From NCBI GenBank assembly GCA_022414725.1, contig CM039465.1, positions 41,609,678-41,673,677 on the forward strand: a DNA stretch of 64,000 nt, given 5' to 3'. The notes beneath the pieces were generated by a model. The model had not been told where the DNA came from, ran no database searches, and saw only the letters and a list, made by a program, of their open reading frames with translations. A program made the translations under genes and the position numbers. The stretch comes from Microglena sp. YARC. Lineage: Eukaryota; Chlorophyta; Chlorophyceae; Chlamydomonadales; Chlamydomonadaceae. Shown here piece after piece: positions 53,401 to 64,000 of this stretch (positions within the stretch are counted from its first letter, which is position 1; each line of letters starts with the position of its first letter).

Positions 53401-56400
53401 TGGTGTAGAGTGGTGCGTTGTGATTTGTTTTGGTGTGTTGTGTTGCGTTGTGTTATGTTGTGTTGTGTTGTGTTTGCTGTCATATCATGTCGTTTGTTTT
53501 GTGTCGATTTGTGTCATTTAGTGTCGTTGGTGAGGTGAGTTGTTTGTGTGCGGAGGTGTGTGTGTGTGGTGTGAGGAGTATGGTAGAGGTGTGGTGTTGT
53601 GTTGGTGTTCTTTGCTCAACGGTGTGTTTTTGTGGTGTGTGTTACTTGGTTGTTCTGGTGCTTTTTGTGTGTGTGTGTGATGGTTGTGGTGTGGGTGATG
53701 GTGTGTATGGAGTGATATTTTATTCGTGTGGGGTTGCTGGTATCATTGTTTGTGGTGTGGGGTGTGTGTCGTTGTTTGTGTCGTACGTTTGTGGTGATGT
53801 ATGGTTGTGGTGTGGTGCTGTGTGGTGTGGTGAGTGTGTTTGCGGTATCATTGTATGTGGTGTTGTGTTTATGTGTGATTTGTCGGTGGTGTCATGTGTG
53901 GTGTGGTGTGTGGTGAGGTGTGGTGTGGTGTGGTGTGGTGTGGTGTTGGTTGTGGAGTGGTGTGGTGTGTGGTGAGGTGTGGTGTGGTGTGTGTGGTGAG
54001 TGAGGCGTGGTGTGGTGTGGTGTAGTGTAGTGTGGTGTGGTGTGGTGTGTGTGTGGTGTGGTGTGGTGTGTGGTGTGGTGTGGATGGTGTGGTGTGTTGG
54101 TGGTTGTGGTGTGTGGTGTGGTTGTGGTGTGGTTGGTGAGGGCGCGTGGTTGTGAAGTGTGGTGTAGTGTTAGTGTGGTGTGGCTTTGTGGTGTGGTGTG
54201 GTGTGTGTGGCGATGCGTATGTCGTGTCATGTAATTTGTGGTCCTTGTGGTGTGTTTCGTGAGGTGGTGGGTGTTGGTGTGGTGTGTGTGGTGAGGCGTG
54301 GTGTGCGTGAGATGTGGTGTGGTGTTTGTGTGTTATGTCGTGTGGTGGTGTGGTGTGGGTGTGTTGAGGTGGTGTGGTGTGGTGTTGTGTTGCGTGCGTA
54401 TCATGTAATGGTATGTGTGCGTGGAGCCGTGTTGTGGTGTGGTGTGAGCGGGTGGCGTGTCATGTCGTGTCTTCTTATGTGATTGTGCTGTGTGTGATGT
54501 GTGTACACAATGTTGTGGTGTGGTGTGTTGTGGGTGTGTTTGTGGTGTATGCTTTGTGTGTGTGATCGTGTCCGTCGTTTAAGGAGACGTGCCTGTTGTT
54601 TGGGTGCTCTGGTGTCGCCTGTGGCGCCATGTGGGTCCTGCGTGAGCGATGTGTGTGGATGTGATGTAGTGCTATTGGATGGAGTGTGGTTGACGTAAGA
54701 ACGGTGTGGTGTGGTGTGGTGTTGTGTTCGGTATTGTGTGGCTGCGTTGTGGTAGTGGTGTGGTGGAGTGGTGATGGTGTAACTCCCCCTGTGATGTTGG
54801 TGTGATGTGGTTGTGTACAGGTGGCAGTGTTCCGTGTACACGACTGTGCAGGTATACCACTGTATGTTGTGGTGTGGTTGTGGTGTGGTGAGGTGTGTCG
54901 GGTGGTGGTGTGGCGAGGTGAGGTGTGGTGTGGTGTTGTGTGCACGATGCGGTGTGGTGTGTCTTGGTGCGTTGTGGTGTGTTTCGTTGTGTTGTGTTGT
55001 GTTGTGTTGTGTTTTGTGTTGTGTTGTGTTGTGTGGATGTGATGTGTTTTGGTGGTGTTGTGGTGCGTTTTGGGTGCGTTGTGGTGCGTTGTGCTGTGTT
55101 TGTCGTGTTGTCTGGTGTTTTGTTGTCATGTCATTTTTGTCGTGTCATGTCATTTGTGCCGTTTTGTGTCAATTTGTGACGTTTTGTGTAGTGTCGCGTG
55201 TTGTGGCCACCTGTGTTGTGGTGCTAGTGTAGTGCGTTGCAGTACGACCATTGTTTGGTGTGTTGTGTTGTGTGGAGTCCACCGCAGCAACAACGCTGTG
55301 GCGTGTCGTATTCATCAATCCTATCATGTCGTCTTTTTTTGTGTTGATTTGTGTCGTTTTGTGGTCGTCTTGTTGCTGAGGTGTGGTGGGTGGGTGTGGT
55401 GAGGTGTGGTTCAGTGCGGTGTGTGGTGTGTGGTGTGGTGTGGTGTGTTGTGTGGTGTGGTGTGGTGTGGTGAGGTGTGGTTCAGTGTGGTGTTTGGTGT
55501 GTGGTGTGGTGTGGTGTGTGGTGAGGTTGTGTTGTGTGTGTTGTGTGTGGTGTGTTTTGGTGTGTGTTTGGTGTATGTGTTGTGGTGTGTTTGTGTTTTG
55601 GTGTGTGGTTGTGTTGTGGTGCGTTTTGGTGTTTTGTGGTGTGGTGTGGTGTGTTGTATTGTGCTATGTTGTATCATGTCATTTTGTGTCGTGTCATGTA
55701 ATTTGTGTCATTTTGTGTCAATTTGTGTCGTTTTGTGTAGGGTCCTGTTGTGTTGTGGTGTGGTGTAGAGTGGTGCGTTATGATTCGTTTTGGTGTGTGT
55801 GCTTGTTGTTATGTTGTGTTGTGTTGTGTTGGGGCGTGTCGTATCATGTCGTATTGTTTTGTGTCGATTTGTGTCATTTAGTGTCGTGGTGTGGTGAGGT
55901 AAGGTGTGGTGAGGTATGGTGCTGTGCGGTTTGTGGTGTGTGGTGTGGTGTGGTGTGGCGTGTGGTGAGGTGAGGTGTGTTGTGTTGTGGTGTGGTGTGT
56001 TGTGGTGTGCTGGTGTGGTGTGGTGTGATGGTGGCGCTGTGGTGTGGTGAGGTGTGGTGTGTGTGTGTTGTGGTGTGGTGTGGTGTTGTTTGCAGGTGCG
56101 GTGTTCAGGGTGTGGTGAGGCGTGGTGTCGTGGTGGTGTGGTGTGTGTGGCTTGTGGTGTGGCGTGTATCATGTGGTGGGAGTGTCTGTGTCGATTTGTG
56201 GTCGTTTTGTGTCCAAAGCGAATGATTGTAGCCGTTGTGTTTGTGTTGTGGGGTTATGGTTGGGTGTTGTGTGAACAGTGACCATCATAAGCAAAACTCC
56301 ACACTTCCCCCATAAGCACAAGAAAACGATGAAAACCAAAACAACTTTTACTTTCGAACACACGACAAGGGAAAAAAAGATTGCCACAAACAAATCCCAA

Positions 56401-59400
56401 CCCATCATCCAATCCAGCACTAACTTCACGCTACTGTTTCCCCAAGAACCCACACACGTGATTGACATTCCAAAAGGTCACCCAGGTGTTTGCCCTGGTG
56501 AGGTTTGTCACAACTTTACCGTCTGTGAGCCCACCGCGCAACGCTCCGCCGTCGACAAGGCGGTGTGGTGTTGTGGCAGTGTCGCTGTGTGGTGTCGTGT
56601 GCGTTGGTGGGGTTGCTGTGGTGGCCATGTGGCGTATCATTGTGGTGTTGGTGTGTGTGGTGGGTTTGGTGTGTATGGTGTGGTTGGTGGCAGTGCTGGG
56701 TTGTGCGATTGTGTGTGGTGTTGTTGTCGGAACCCACATGCGTCATGGCGTATTCATGTCATAGTTCTTTTCATTTTGTCGATGTGGTGTGGTGTGTGGG
56801 TGAGGTGTCATGTGGTGTGGTGTCGGTGTGTGTGTGTGGTGTGGTGTGGTGTGTTGTGTGTGTGGTGTGGTGGTGGGTGTGGTGATGTGCGTGTGATTTG
56901 TGGTGACGCCTTGTGCAAGCCCTATCTTATGTGTGAGGTGTGGTGTGTGTGTGTTGTGTGTGTCCGTGGTGTGGTGTAGTATGTGTGGTGTGTTGTGGAG
57001 TGGTGTGGTGTGTGTGGCCATCCTGTGGAGATGTGTGGTGTGTAGTGAGTGTGGTGAGGTGCGGTGGTGTGGGTGTGGTGTTGGTGGTGTGGTGTGTGGT
57101 GCCGTGTGCCCCTGTGTGGGGTGGAGTGTGACCCGGTGTGTGGTGATGTGTGGTACTGAGGTGCGGTGTGGGGCCATGTGTGTGTGGTGGTGGGGCATGG
57201 TGTGTGGTGTGGTGTGGTGTGGTGTGGTGTGTGTGGATGTGGTGTGGTGTGAGGCGTGGTGTGGTGTGGTGTGGGTGTGATGTGGAATGGGTTGGTGGGT
57301 GTGTTGGTGTGGTGTGGTGCTGGTGTGGTGTTGCGTGGCGTATCATGTGTTGTTATTGTGTGCGATTTGTGTGTGTAGGTGTGGAGCGGTTGTGTGGATT
57401 TGTGTCGTGTATGGTGTGGAGCGGTTGTGTGTGGTGGTGTGGTGTGATGTGTGGGGTGGCCTGTGCTGGAATCACATAGTTTGTGATCCGCACACCACCC
57501 AAACTCGTGGTGTGGTGTGGCGTGTCAGTCGCGTTCTTTGTGTCGATTTTGTGGTTTTGTTGATAGTAGTATTTGTGTGAATAGTAAGCTTTGTAGGCGG
57601 ATGACCGTGACCGCCCTGCGACAGGTGTTCCCCACCCCCTGACCATGAGAGTGGTGTTTGTGTGGTGTGATGTGTGGTGTGATACTGCTCATTGTGTGGT
57701 GAGGTGTGGTGCAGTGTGGAGTGGTGTTGTGGTGTGTGGGTGTGGTGTGGTGGGTGTGGTGTGGTGTGGTGTGGTGTGGGTGTGGCAGGTGAGGTGTGTG
57801 GTGTGGGGTGTGGTGTGGTGTGGTGTGGTGTGGTTGTGGTGTGGTGTGTTGGTAGGTGTCTTGGTGTGTGTGGTTGGTGTGGGTGGAGTGTTGGTGAATA
57901 AATTGGTGTGTGTGGTCTTGGGTGCTGTGTGTGTGGTGGCGTGTTTGTATACAGTGCTGTTGTGGTGCGTCTTTTATGCGTTGTTGTGCGCTGTCTGTGT
58001 TGTGCTTGCGTTGTGCTGTGTTGCACCTGTCATGTCATTTTTGTGTCGTGTCATGTCATTTGTGCCATTTTGTGTCAATTTGTGACGTTTTGTGTAGTGT
58101 CGTGTTGTACTTGTGTAGCCTGTGATATATAAATGCGTTGCAGTTTGTTCTGGTGTGTTGTGTTGTGGAGTGGTGTGGCTTGGCCTATCATGTCGTCTTT
58201 TTTTGTGTTGATTTGTGTTGTTTTGTGTCGTCTTGTGCTGAGGTGTGTTGTGTTGTGTTGTGTTGTGGTGTGTTTTGGTGTGTTGTGTTGTGTTGTGTTG
58301 TGGTGCGTTTTGGTGCTTTGTGGTGCGGTGTGGTGTGTTGTGTTGTGCTATGTTGTATCATATCATTTTGTCGTGTCATGTAAATTGTCCTTTTTGTGTC
58401 AAATTTGTGTCGTTTTGTGTAGGGTCCTGTTGTGTTGTGTTGTGGTGTAGAGTGGTGCCTTGTGATTTGTTTTGGTGTTTCCTGTTGTGTATGTGTTGTT
58501 GTTGTGTGTTTGTGGGCGTGTCGTATCATGTCGTATTGTTTTGTGTCGATTTGTGTCATTTTGTGTCGTGGTGTGGTGAGGTAAAGTGTGTTGAGGTATG
58601 GTGATGTGCAGTTTGTGGTGTGTGGTGTGGTGTGTTGTGGTGTGTAGAGTGGTGACCCCCGTTATGATTCTTTGGTGTGTTGTGTTGTGTTGTGTTGTGG
58701 CCGTGTCGTATCATGTCGTATTGTTTTTGTCGATTTGTGTCATGTTTATGTTGTGGTGTGGTGAGTAAAGTGTGTTGAGGTATGGTGCATGTGCGGTTGT
58801 GGTGTGTGGGTGTGTGGTGTGGTGTGGTGTGTTAATGTTGTGTTGTGTTGTGTTGGTAAGTGTGGTGTTGTTGGTGTGTGTTGGGTATGTTGTGTGGTGT
58901 GTTCGTGTTGTAGTGTGGTGTTGTTTGTGGGTGTGTGAGGTGTGGTGTGACTGTGTGCTGGTGGCGGCCATGGTGTGGTGTGGTGTGGTAGTGGTGTGGG
59001 TGGTATGTTGTCGGTACTGTGCGCGTGCGTATATGCTGGCGTGTTGTTTGTGTCGATTTGTGATTCGTTTTGTGTCATAGTATGGTGTGCTCGTGTGGTG
59101 CTGTGGGGTTTGCTGTCTGTGTTGTGTTGTTTGGTTGTTGTGTGTATTGAGCGTGATGAGTGTGAGTGTGGTGCTAGACTATATGGTGTGTGTGGTGTGG
59201 GTGTGTGGTTGTGGTGTCGGTGGGGAGTGGTGTGGTGTGTGGTTGAGTGTGGTGTAGGTGCCGGTGTTGTCTTTGTGTGGTGTGTGGGGCTGAGGTGTGG
59301 TGTGGTGTGTGGTGTGGTGTGGGTGTGGTGTGTGGTGTGGTGTGGTGTGTTGTTGCGGTGGAGTGTGGCATGGTGGTGAGGTTGGTGAGGGTGTGGTGTG

Positions 59401-62225
59401 AATGTGGAATGGTGTGTGTGTGGTGTGGTGTGTGTGCATGTGGTGTTTGCGCTGGCCGTATCAATGTCTGGTGTTGTGGGTTTGTGTGGAGGTGTGGTGT
59501 GGTGTGTCGTGGTATGGTGTGGACGGCGTGGTGTGGTGGTGTGGGTGTGTGTGTGGTGTGTGTGGTGTGGTGTTGGTGTGGTGTGGTGGTGGTGGTTGCG
59601 TGGCGTATCATGTGGTGTTGTTTTGTGTGTGATTTTGTGCGTGGTATGGTGTGATTCGTTGTCTTTGTGTGTGTCGATTTGCTGTGGTTTTGCAGTGATG
59701 TGGTGGTGAGTTGGTGTGGTGTGGGTGCCGTGTGTGTGGTGTGAATTGAGTTGTTTGCGTGGGTCATTGTGGTGTACTTTTGTGGTCGATTTGTGGTGAG
59801 GGTTTTGTCTAGTAGTGGTGTAAATGGTGTGGTGTGGTGTGGCGTTGTGGTGGTGTGATGAGTGTTGGTGTGAATAGCGTGGCGAGGTGAGGATGTGGTG
59901 TGAGGTGTGGTGGTGTGGTGAGGTGGTTTGGTGCGTGTGGAGCTGTGGTGTGTGGGTCGTGGTGTGGTGTGGGTGTGGTGTGGTTGTGTGAGTGTGTGTG
60001 TGGTGTGGCGAGGTTGTTGGTGTGGTTGGTGAGGTGTGTGTTGAGTGTGTCTGTGGTGCCTCTGTGGTGGTGTTTTTGGTGGTTTGTGTTTGTGTTGTGT
60101 TGTTTGTTTGTTGTCTGTGCAGTGCGTTTTTATGCGTTGTGGTTTTTTGCGTTGACACCTCCTTGCTGTGTTGTGTTGTGTTGTGCTGTGTTGTGTCATG
60201 TCATTTTGTGTCGTGTCATGTCATTTGTGCCATTTTGTGTCAATTTGTGACGTTTTGTGTAGTGTCGTGTTGTGGTGTAGTGTGGTGCGTTGCAGTTTGT
60301 TTTGGTGTGTTGTGTTGTGGAGTGGTGTGTGTGGTGGTGTGTTTGGTGTGTGGTGTGGTGTGGTGAGGTGTGGTTCAGTGTGGTGTTTGGTGTGTGGTTT
60401 TTGGGGGGGTGGTGTGGTGTGGTGTGTGTGAGGTGTGGTGTGTTGTGTTGTGTTGTGGTCTGTTTTGGTGTGTTGTGTTGTGTTGTGTTGTGGTGCGTTT
60501 TGGTGCTTTGTGGTGCGGTGTGGTGTGTTGTGTTGTGCTATGTTGTATCATGTCATTCTGTGTCGTGTCATGTAATTTGTGTCCCTTTGTGTCAATTTGT
60601 GTCGTTTTGTGTAGGGTCTGTCCTGTGTGCTGTTGTTTGTGTTGTGGTGTAGAGTGCCCGCGTTCGGATTTGGGTTTTGGTGTGTTGTGTTGTGTTGACT
60701 CATGTATGTGGCGGTGTCGGTATCATTGTCGTCTATTGTTTTGTGTCGATTTGTGTCATTTTGTTGTCGTGGTGTGGTGAGGTAAATGTGTTTGAGGGTA
60801 TGGTGATGTGTCGATTTGTGCTTGCCCCCATTTTGTTGCTGGTTGGTGTGGTGTTAATGGTGTGGTTTTGGTGTGTGGTGTGGGCAAACTACCAGAACAC
60901 TCTGGTGTGGTGTGGTGTGGTTGGTGTGAGGTGGTGGTTATGTTGTGTTGTGTGTCTGTGTGGGAAGTGGTGAACCTGTGTGAGGTCCACACCCGTGGTC
61001 GGTGGTGTGGTTGGTGTGGTGTAGTGTGGTGTGGTGTTGTTTGGTGTGATGTGGTGAGGTGTGGTGTGGACCTCTGTGGTGTGGTGAGGCCATGGTGTGC
61101 GTGTGGTGTGTACGGTGTCTAGCGCGTGTGGTGTGGTAATCGTGTGGTGTGGCGTGGCGATCATGAAATTAATATCTGGTGTTGTTTTGCAGTCGATTTG
61201 TGTCGTTTTGTGTCATTCATAGTATGGTGTGGTGTGGTGCTGTGTTGTTGTGTTGTGTGTTTGTGTTGTGTTGTGTTGTGTTGTGTGTGAGGTGGGGTGT
61301 GGCCCTGTGGTGTGGTGTGGTGTGGTGTGGTGTGGTGTGTTGAGGCGTGATATGGTGCGGTGCAGTGCAGTGTGGTGTGGTGTGGTGTGGCGTGGTGACC
61401 CGACCACCCCATTACCGCCCTATTTTCCCTACGCGAACCTGGTGAGGCTGTGTGGCTCCCCACCTGTGGAAGGTGTGGTGTCCTGGTGTGGTGTGGTGTG
61501 GTGTGATGTGGTCGTGTGGTGTGGTGTGATTTTGGTGTGGCGTGGTGTGGTGCGGCGTGCGGTGTGGTGTGGTGTCGTGTGGGTGTGGTGTGGTGTCGTG
61601 AGTGTGGTGTGGTGTGGTGGGTGTGGTGTGGTGGTGTGTGCGTGTGGGTTGGTGTGGTGTGTGATGTTGCGTGGCGTATCATGTCGTGTGTTGTTTTGTG
61701 TCGATTTGTGTCTATTTTGTCTCGTGGTATGTTGTGTGGTGCGGTGCGGTCGGGGGTGTGGTGTGGTGTGGTGTGGTGTGCGTGTGTGGGTGGATGGTGA
61801 GGTGGAGTGTAATTGTTTGTGTTGTGTCGTGTCTTCTTGTTCCTTTTGTGGCGTTTTTATGTTGTGGTGTGTCACCCTCCATCCACCGTCCTCCGAAAGC
61901 CTCGAACGCCTAGTGGTGGTGATTTGTAGTGATTTTGTGATGAGTTTGTGATGAGTTGTGTTGTGTTTGTTTGTGTTGTGTTCTGTGTTGTGTTGTGTTG
62001 TGTTGCGTCGTGTCAATTTTGTTGTCCTTTTGTGGCGAGTTATGGACGTGGTTTGTGTGTTGTGGTGGGTGTGGGTGTGGTGTGGCAGCTCAATGTGGTG
62101 TGGTTTGTGGTGTGGCCTTGTGGTGTGTTTGTTTGTGTGGGGTTGTGTGGTGGGTGTGGTGTGGGACTTATAGTGTGGTGTGCCTGTGGTGTCTGGCTGT
62201 GGTGTGTGTGCCGTGCATTTGTGAG
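50490..62225. repeat. G+T satellite, main block (11.7 kb)
   Basis: Same family as 45843-47187. The plus strand is overwhelmingly G and T, dominated by GTGGTGTGGTGTGTG and TTGTGTTGTGTTGTGG. Two anchor phrases recur: TTGTGTCAATTTGTG(T/A)CG (for example near 51358, 53355, 55165, 58070, 60235) and GTATCATGTCGT (near 51747, 55840, 58520, 58700, 61677). This implies irregular higher-order units of several hundred bases. Small islands of other sequence occur (see 56276-56575). Long Thr/His/Pro-rich minus-strand frames, the longest 51361-53064, result from the lack of A and C on the plus strand and are not genes. Confidence 0.9.
56276..56575 (+). other. 300 bp non-satellite island with an open frame
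   Basis: Composition changes abruptly to A/C-rich sequence inside the satellite. The plus-strand frame from 56278 reads KTPHFPHKHKKTMKTKTTF, then VIDIPKGHPGVCPGEVCHNF and TVCEPTAQRSAVDKAV before returning to satellite. The Cys-containing second half looks protein-like, but no family is recognised and there are no splice signals. It could be a gene relic, an insertion, or sequence predating the satellite. Confidence 0.35.
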
Positions 62226-63582
62226 GCCATACCAACACCATTTCACGCTTCCCCTGCTACCATTGCATTTGGTGAAACCATAACAATCCATGCTTTGTTG
62301 AACCATGCCTACCATACGAAAAATAAACCACTGCAAATTAGAGCAAGCCCGATGCGCAGCATGGAACCTTCCCATGTGTCCAAGCTGGCATGCGAAGGCC
62401 AAGGGCCCAAACCCCATCAAGCTTTATCTGTAGCACGCAGCCTTTCAATCTATCTGATTCCATTTAGGCCACCACATTTCTCAATAAACAGACCTCGAGA
62501 CAGATGCGGCGCAGGTAGATACTGCGCTGCGCTTGATGGGAGCGAAATGCCGGCGAGTATAGAGTTGAACTGAAGGGCAAAGGCCTTACGAGAGCTGTAC
62601 GAGAAGACAAACGTTGAAATGTATGCTCAGAATTGAGCTTCTTCAAAGACGAGTCCTAAGCGCGTGTCGCAAAGCCGAGAACGTTCGAGATTCGTGAACC
62701 TGAATATGGCCAGGAGACAGGGCGAGGAGGATTTCACCGTGGCCAGCCAAGCCCACTCACAGTTTTTTGTGCCCACCCGGCAACGGCCAGTTATGAAGTC
62801 GCCATTGCAGGCGCTGCACCCTTGTTCTCCAACAATGCAAAAGCCTTGATTTGCCGTCCACTGAACAGTTAGAAGCGCGGACGCCTAGACTGCGGCAAGT
62901 TTCAAAGATGCCCCAGGTCGTCCCGGGCCAGTGGGTGTTGCTTGACACGTGTCAGATCACGCTGCTGGCTGCGCAAAACCTCACACTACAGGCGCCCTAA
63001 GAACCCCAATGCGAACACGTGGGTACCTCCACTTAGTGTGCAACACGAAACGTCGGCAGTGCTTCATTGAAACATGAGCATTACGTGAATTAGAAATTAG
63101 AAGTACCATAGTTGGCGTGGCTTCATTATTCCACCCGGGCACCCCAACGCACCACCGGCTGCCCCACGCACGCCCGTGCTGAGCTGTGCGCTGAAGTCCG
63201 TGCTAAAAATAGCTCAAGTGCCCTAGGCGACGTTTCGTCCATTGTGATGCTTGGCATGTTCGCCTCGATTTTTTGACGAAAACAATTCATTTCCAAACCT
63301 ATGTGCATGCGCCACATGATTGGATGGTACCGAATTTGAAATGATGCAAATTGTTACCCAATAATTGTCGCTTGTTGGCCCAAAAAGCACAAACCTAGCT
63401 CCTGGTTTCTTGAATTCGATGCTCGTATGAGTCTCTTGAGAATATCTCGGTAACAATAGGTCTTATTCATTGCGGAAATCTCATATTAATGTTTTGTTTT
63501 TGTGATTTGAAGGAACCTGAAAAGTAGGTTGTGACACCGGACACACAAAACACACCAAACAGTTTTGACAGGCCTCAATCCC
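62226..63582. other. Unassigned sequence after the satellite
   Basis: Normal-complexity DNA. Frames such as 61956-62573 (plus; the part after 62220 includes LACEGQGPKPHQALSVARS) and 63126-63317 (minus) have no recognisable domain. No RNA gene or transposon end was identified. Confidence 0.4.
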
Positions 63583-63587
63583 TCAAT

Positions 63588-64000
63588 CAATAAAGCGCGC
63601 CTGGAGCGCGTCCCCGAATGAAAATGTTTTACAATAAATCTGTATTTAATTTAAATTTTAATTGTATTATTTTATTCCATTGTATATTGTCTAATTAAAT
63701 AAATAAATTGTATTAATTAATGAATAATAGATTAAATTGAATTAAATCAAATTATGTTAAATGTTTGATCAATTTTAATTAATAAATTAATTGATTAATT
63801 AAACTAAATTAATTAAATTATATTTAATTAATTATCAATTATAAATGTAATTATCATTACGAATTAACTTAATTAATAAATAATTAATAAATAAATAAAA
63901 TTGATTAATTAATGATATAAATCAAAATCTGTTGTTGGCCACTTGACTGAATTGAATGGCAATTTCATTGATTTGAATTGCCATTCATTGATTTCGAATA
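63588..64000 (+). repeat. AT-rich dispersed repeat, copy 2 (runs off the window)
   Basis: Starts ATAAAGCGCGCCTGGAGCGC, GTCCCCGAATGAAAATGTTT, then TAATTAATT palindromes in the same order as 44108-44575 (for example AATAATAGATTAAA and GTTAAAT). The end lies outside the window. Confidence 0.75.

Overview
The window looks like nuclear DNA of a repeat-rich eukaryote with spliceosomal genes (GT-AG introns) and very low gene density. Two recognisable gene ends, a TKL-type protein kinase tail and a class III adenylyl/guanylyl cyclase tail, with many nonautonomous transposons, would suit an alga or another protist. A green alga is a guess from family content, not something the sequence proves. No bacterial-style operon, CRISPR array or functional RNA gene was seen.

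Layout: 0-3.9 kb holds a decayed minus-strand ORF, one copy of a ~1 kb dispersed repeat and local duplications. 3.9-9.6 kb is the 3' end of a protein kinase gene whose last exons are amplified in tandem: a subdomain XI exon, an array of about 28 units of 68 bp, and seven copies of a terminal exon ending in a Cys-rich tail. 9.6-16.4 kb is minisatellites, a 900 bp tetranucleotide array and LINE 3' ends. 15.8-21.5 kb carries protein-coding remains of one non-LTR retrotransposon, in collinear order on the minus strand, broken by hAT-like MITEs, a fold-back element and a SINE. 21.5-24.9 kb is MITEs, SINEs and a 91 bp array. 25.0-27.0 kb (minus) is the 3' end of a class III cyclase gene with a decayed duplicate exon. 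27-34 kb is mostly unassigned with some arrays and a second copy of the 1 kb repeat. 34.2-36.6 kb and 43.0-43.8 kb have exon-like coding blocks, including a possible LRR exon. 36.8-42.2 kb is G-rich and 30 bp minisatellites. 45.8-47.2 and 50.5-62.2 kb are blocks of one strongly strand-asymmetric G+T satellite, flanking a five-exon gene of unknown function at 47.5-49.6 kb. The last 1.8 kb is unassigned and ends in a second copy of an AT-rich repeat.

At least five dispersed nonautonomous families were found by comparing the window with itself: two tRNA-derived SINE families, an hAT-like MITE family (8 bp target duplications), a MITE family with long terminal inverted repeats, and a ~200 bp hairpin-headed family. 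Several convincing exons carry one- or two-base frame breaks, so either many genes here are decaying or the assembly has uncorrected indels. Exon boundaries are my reading of splice signals and protein continuity; no alignments were run.
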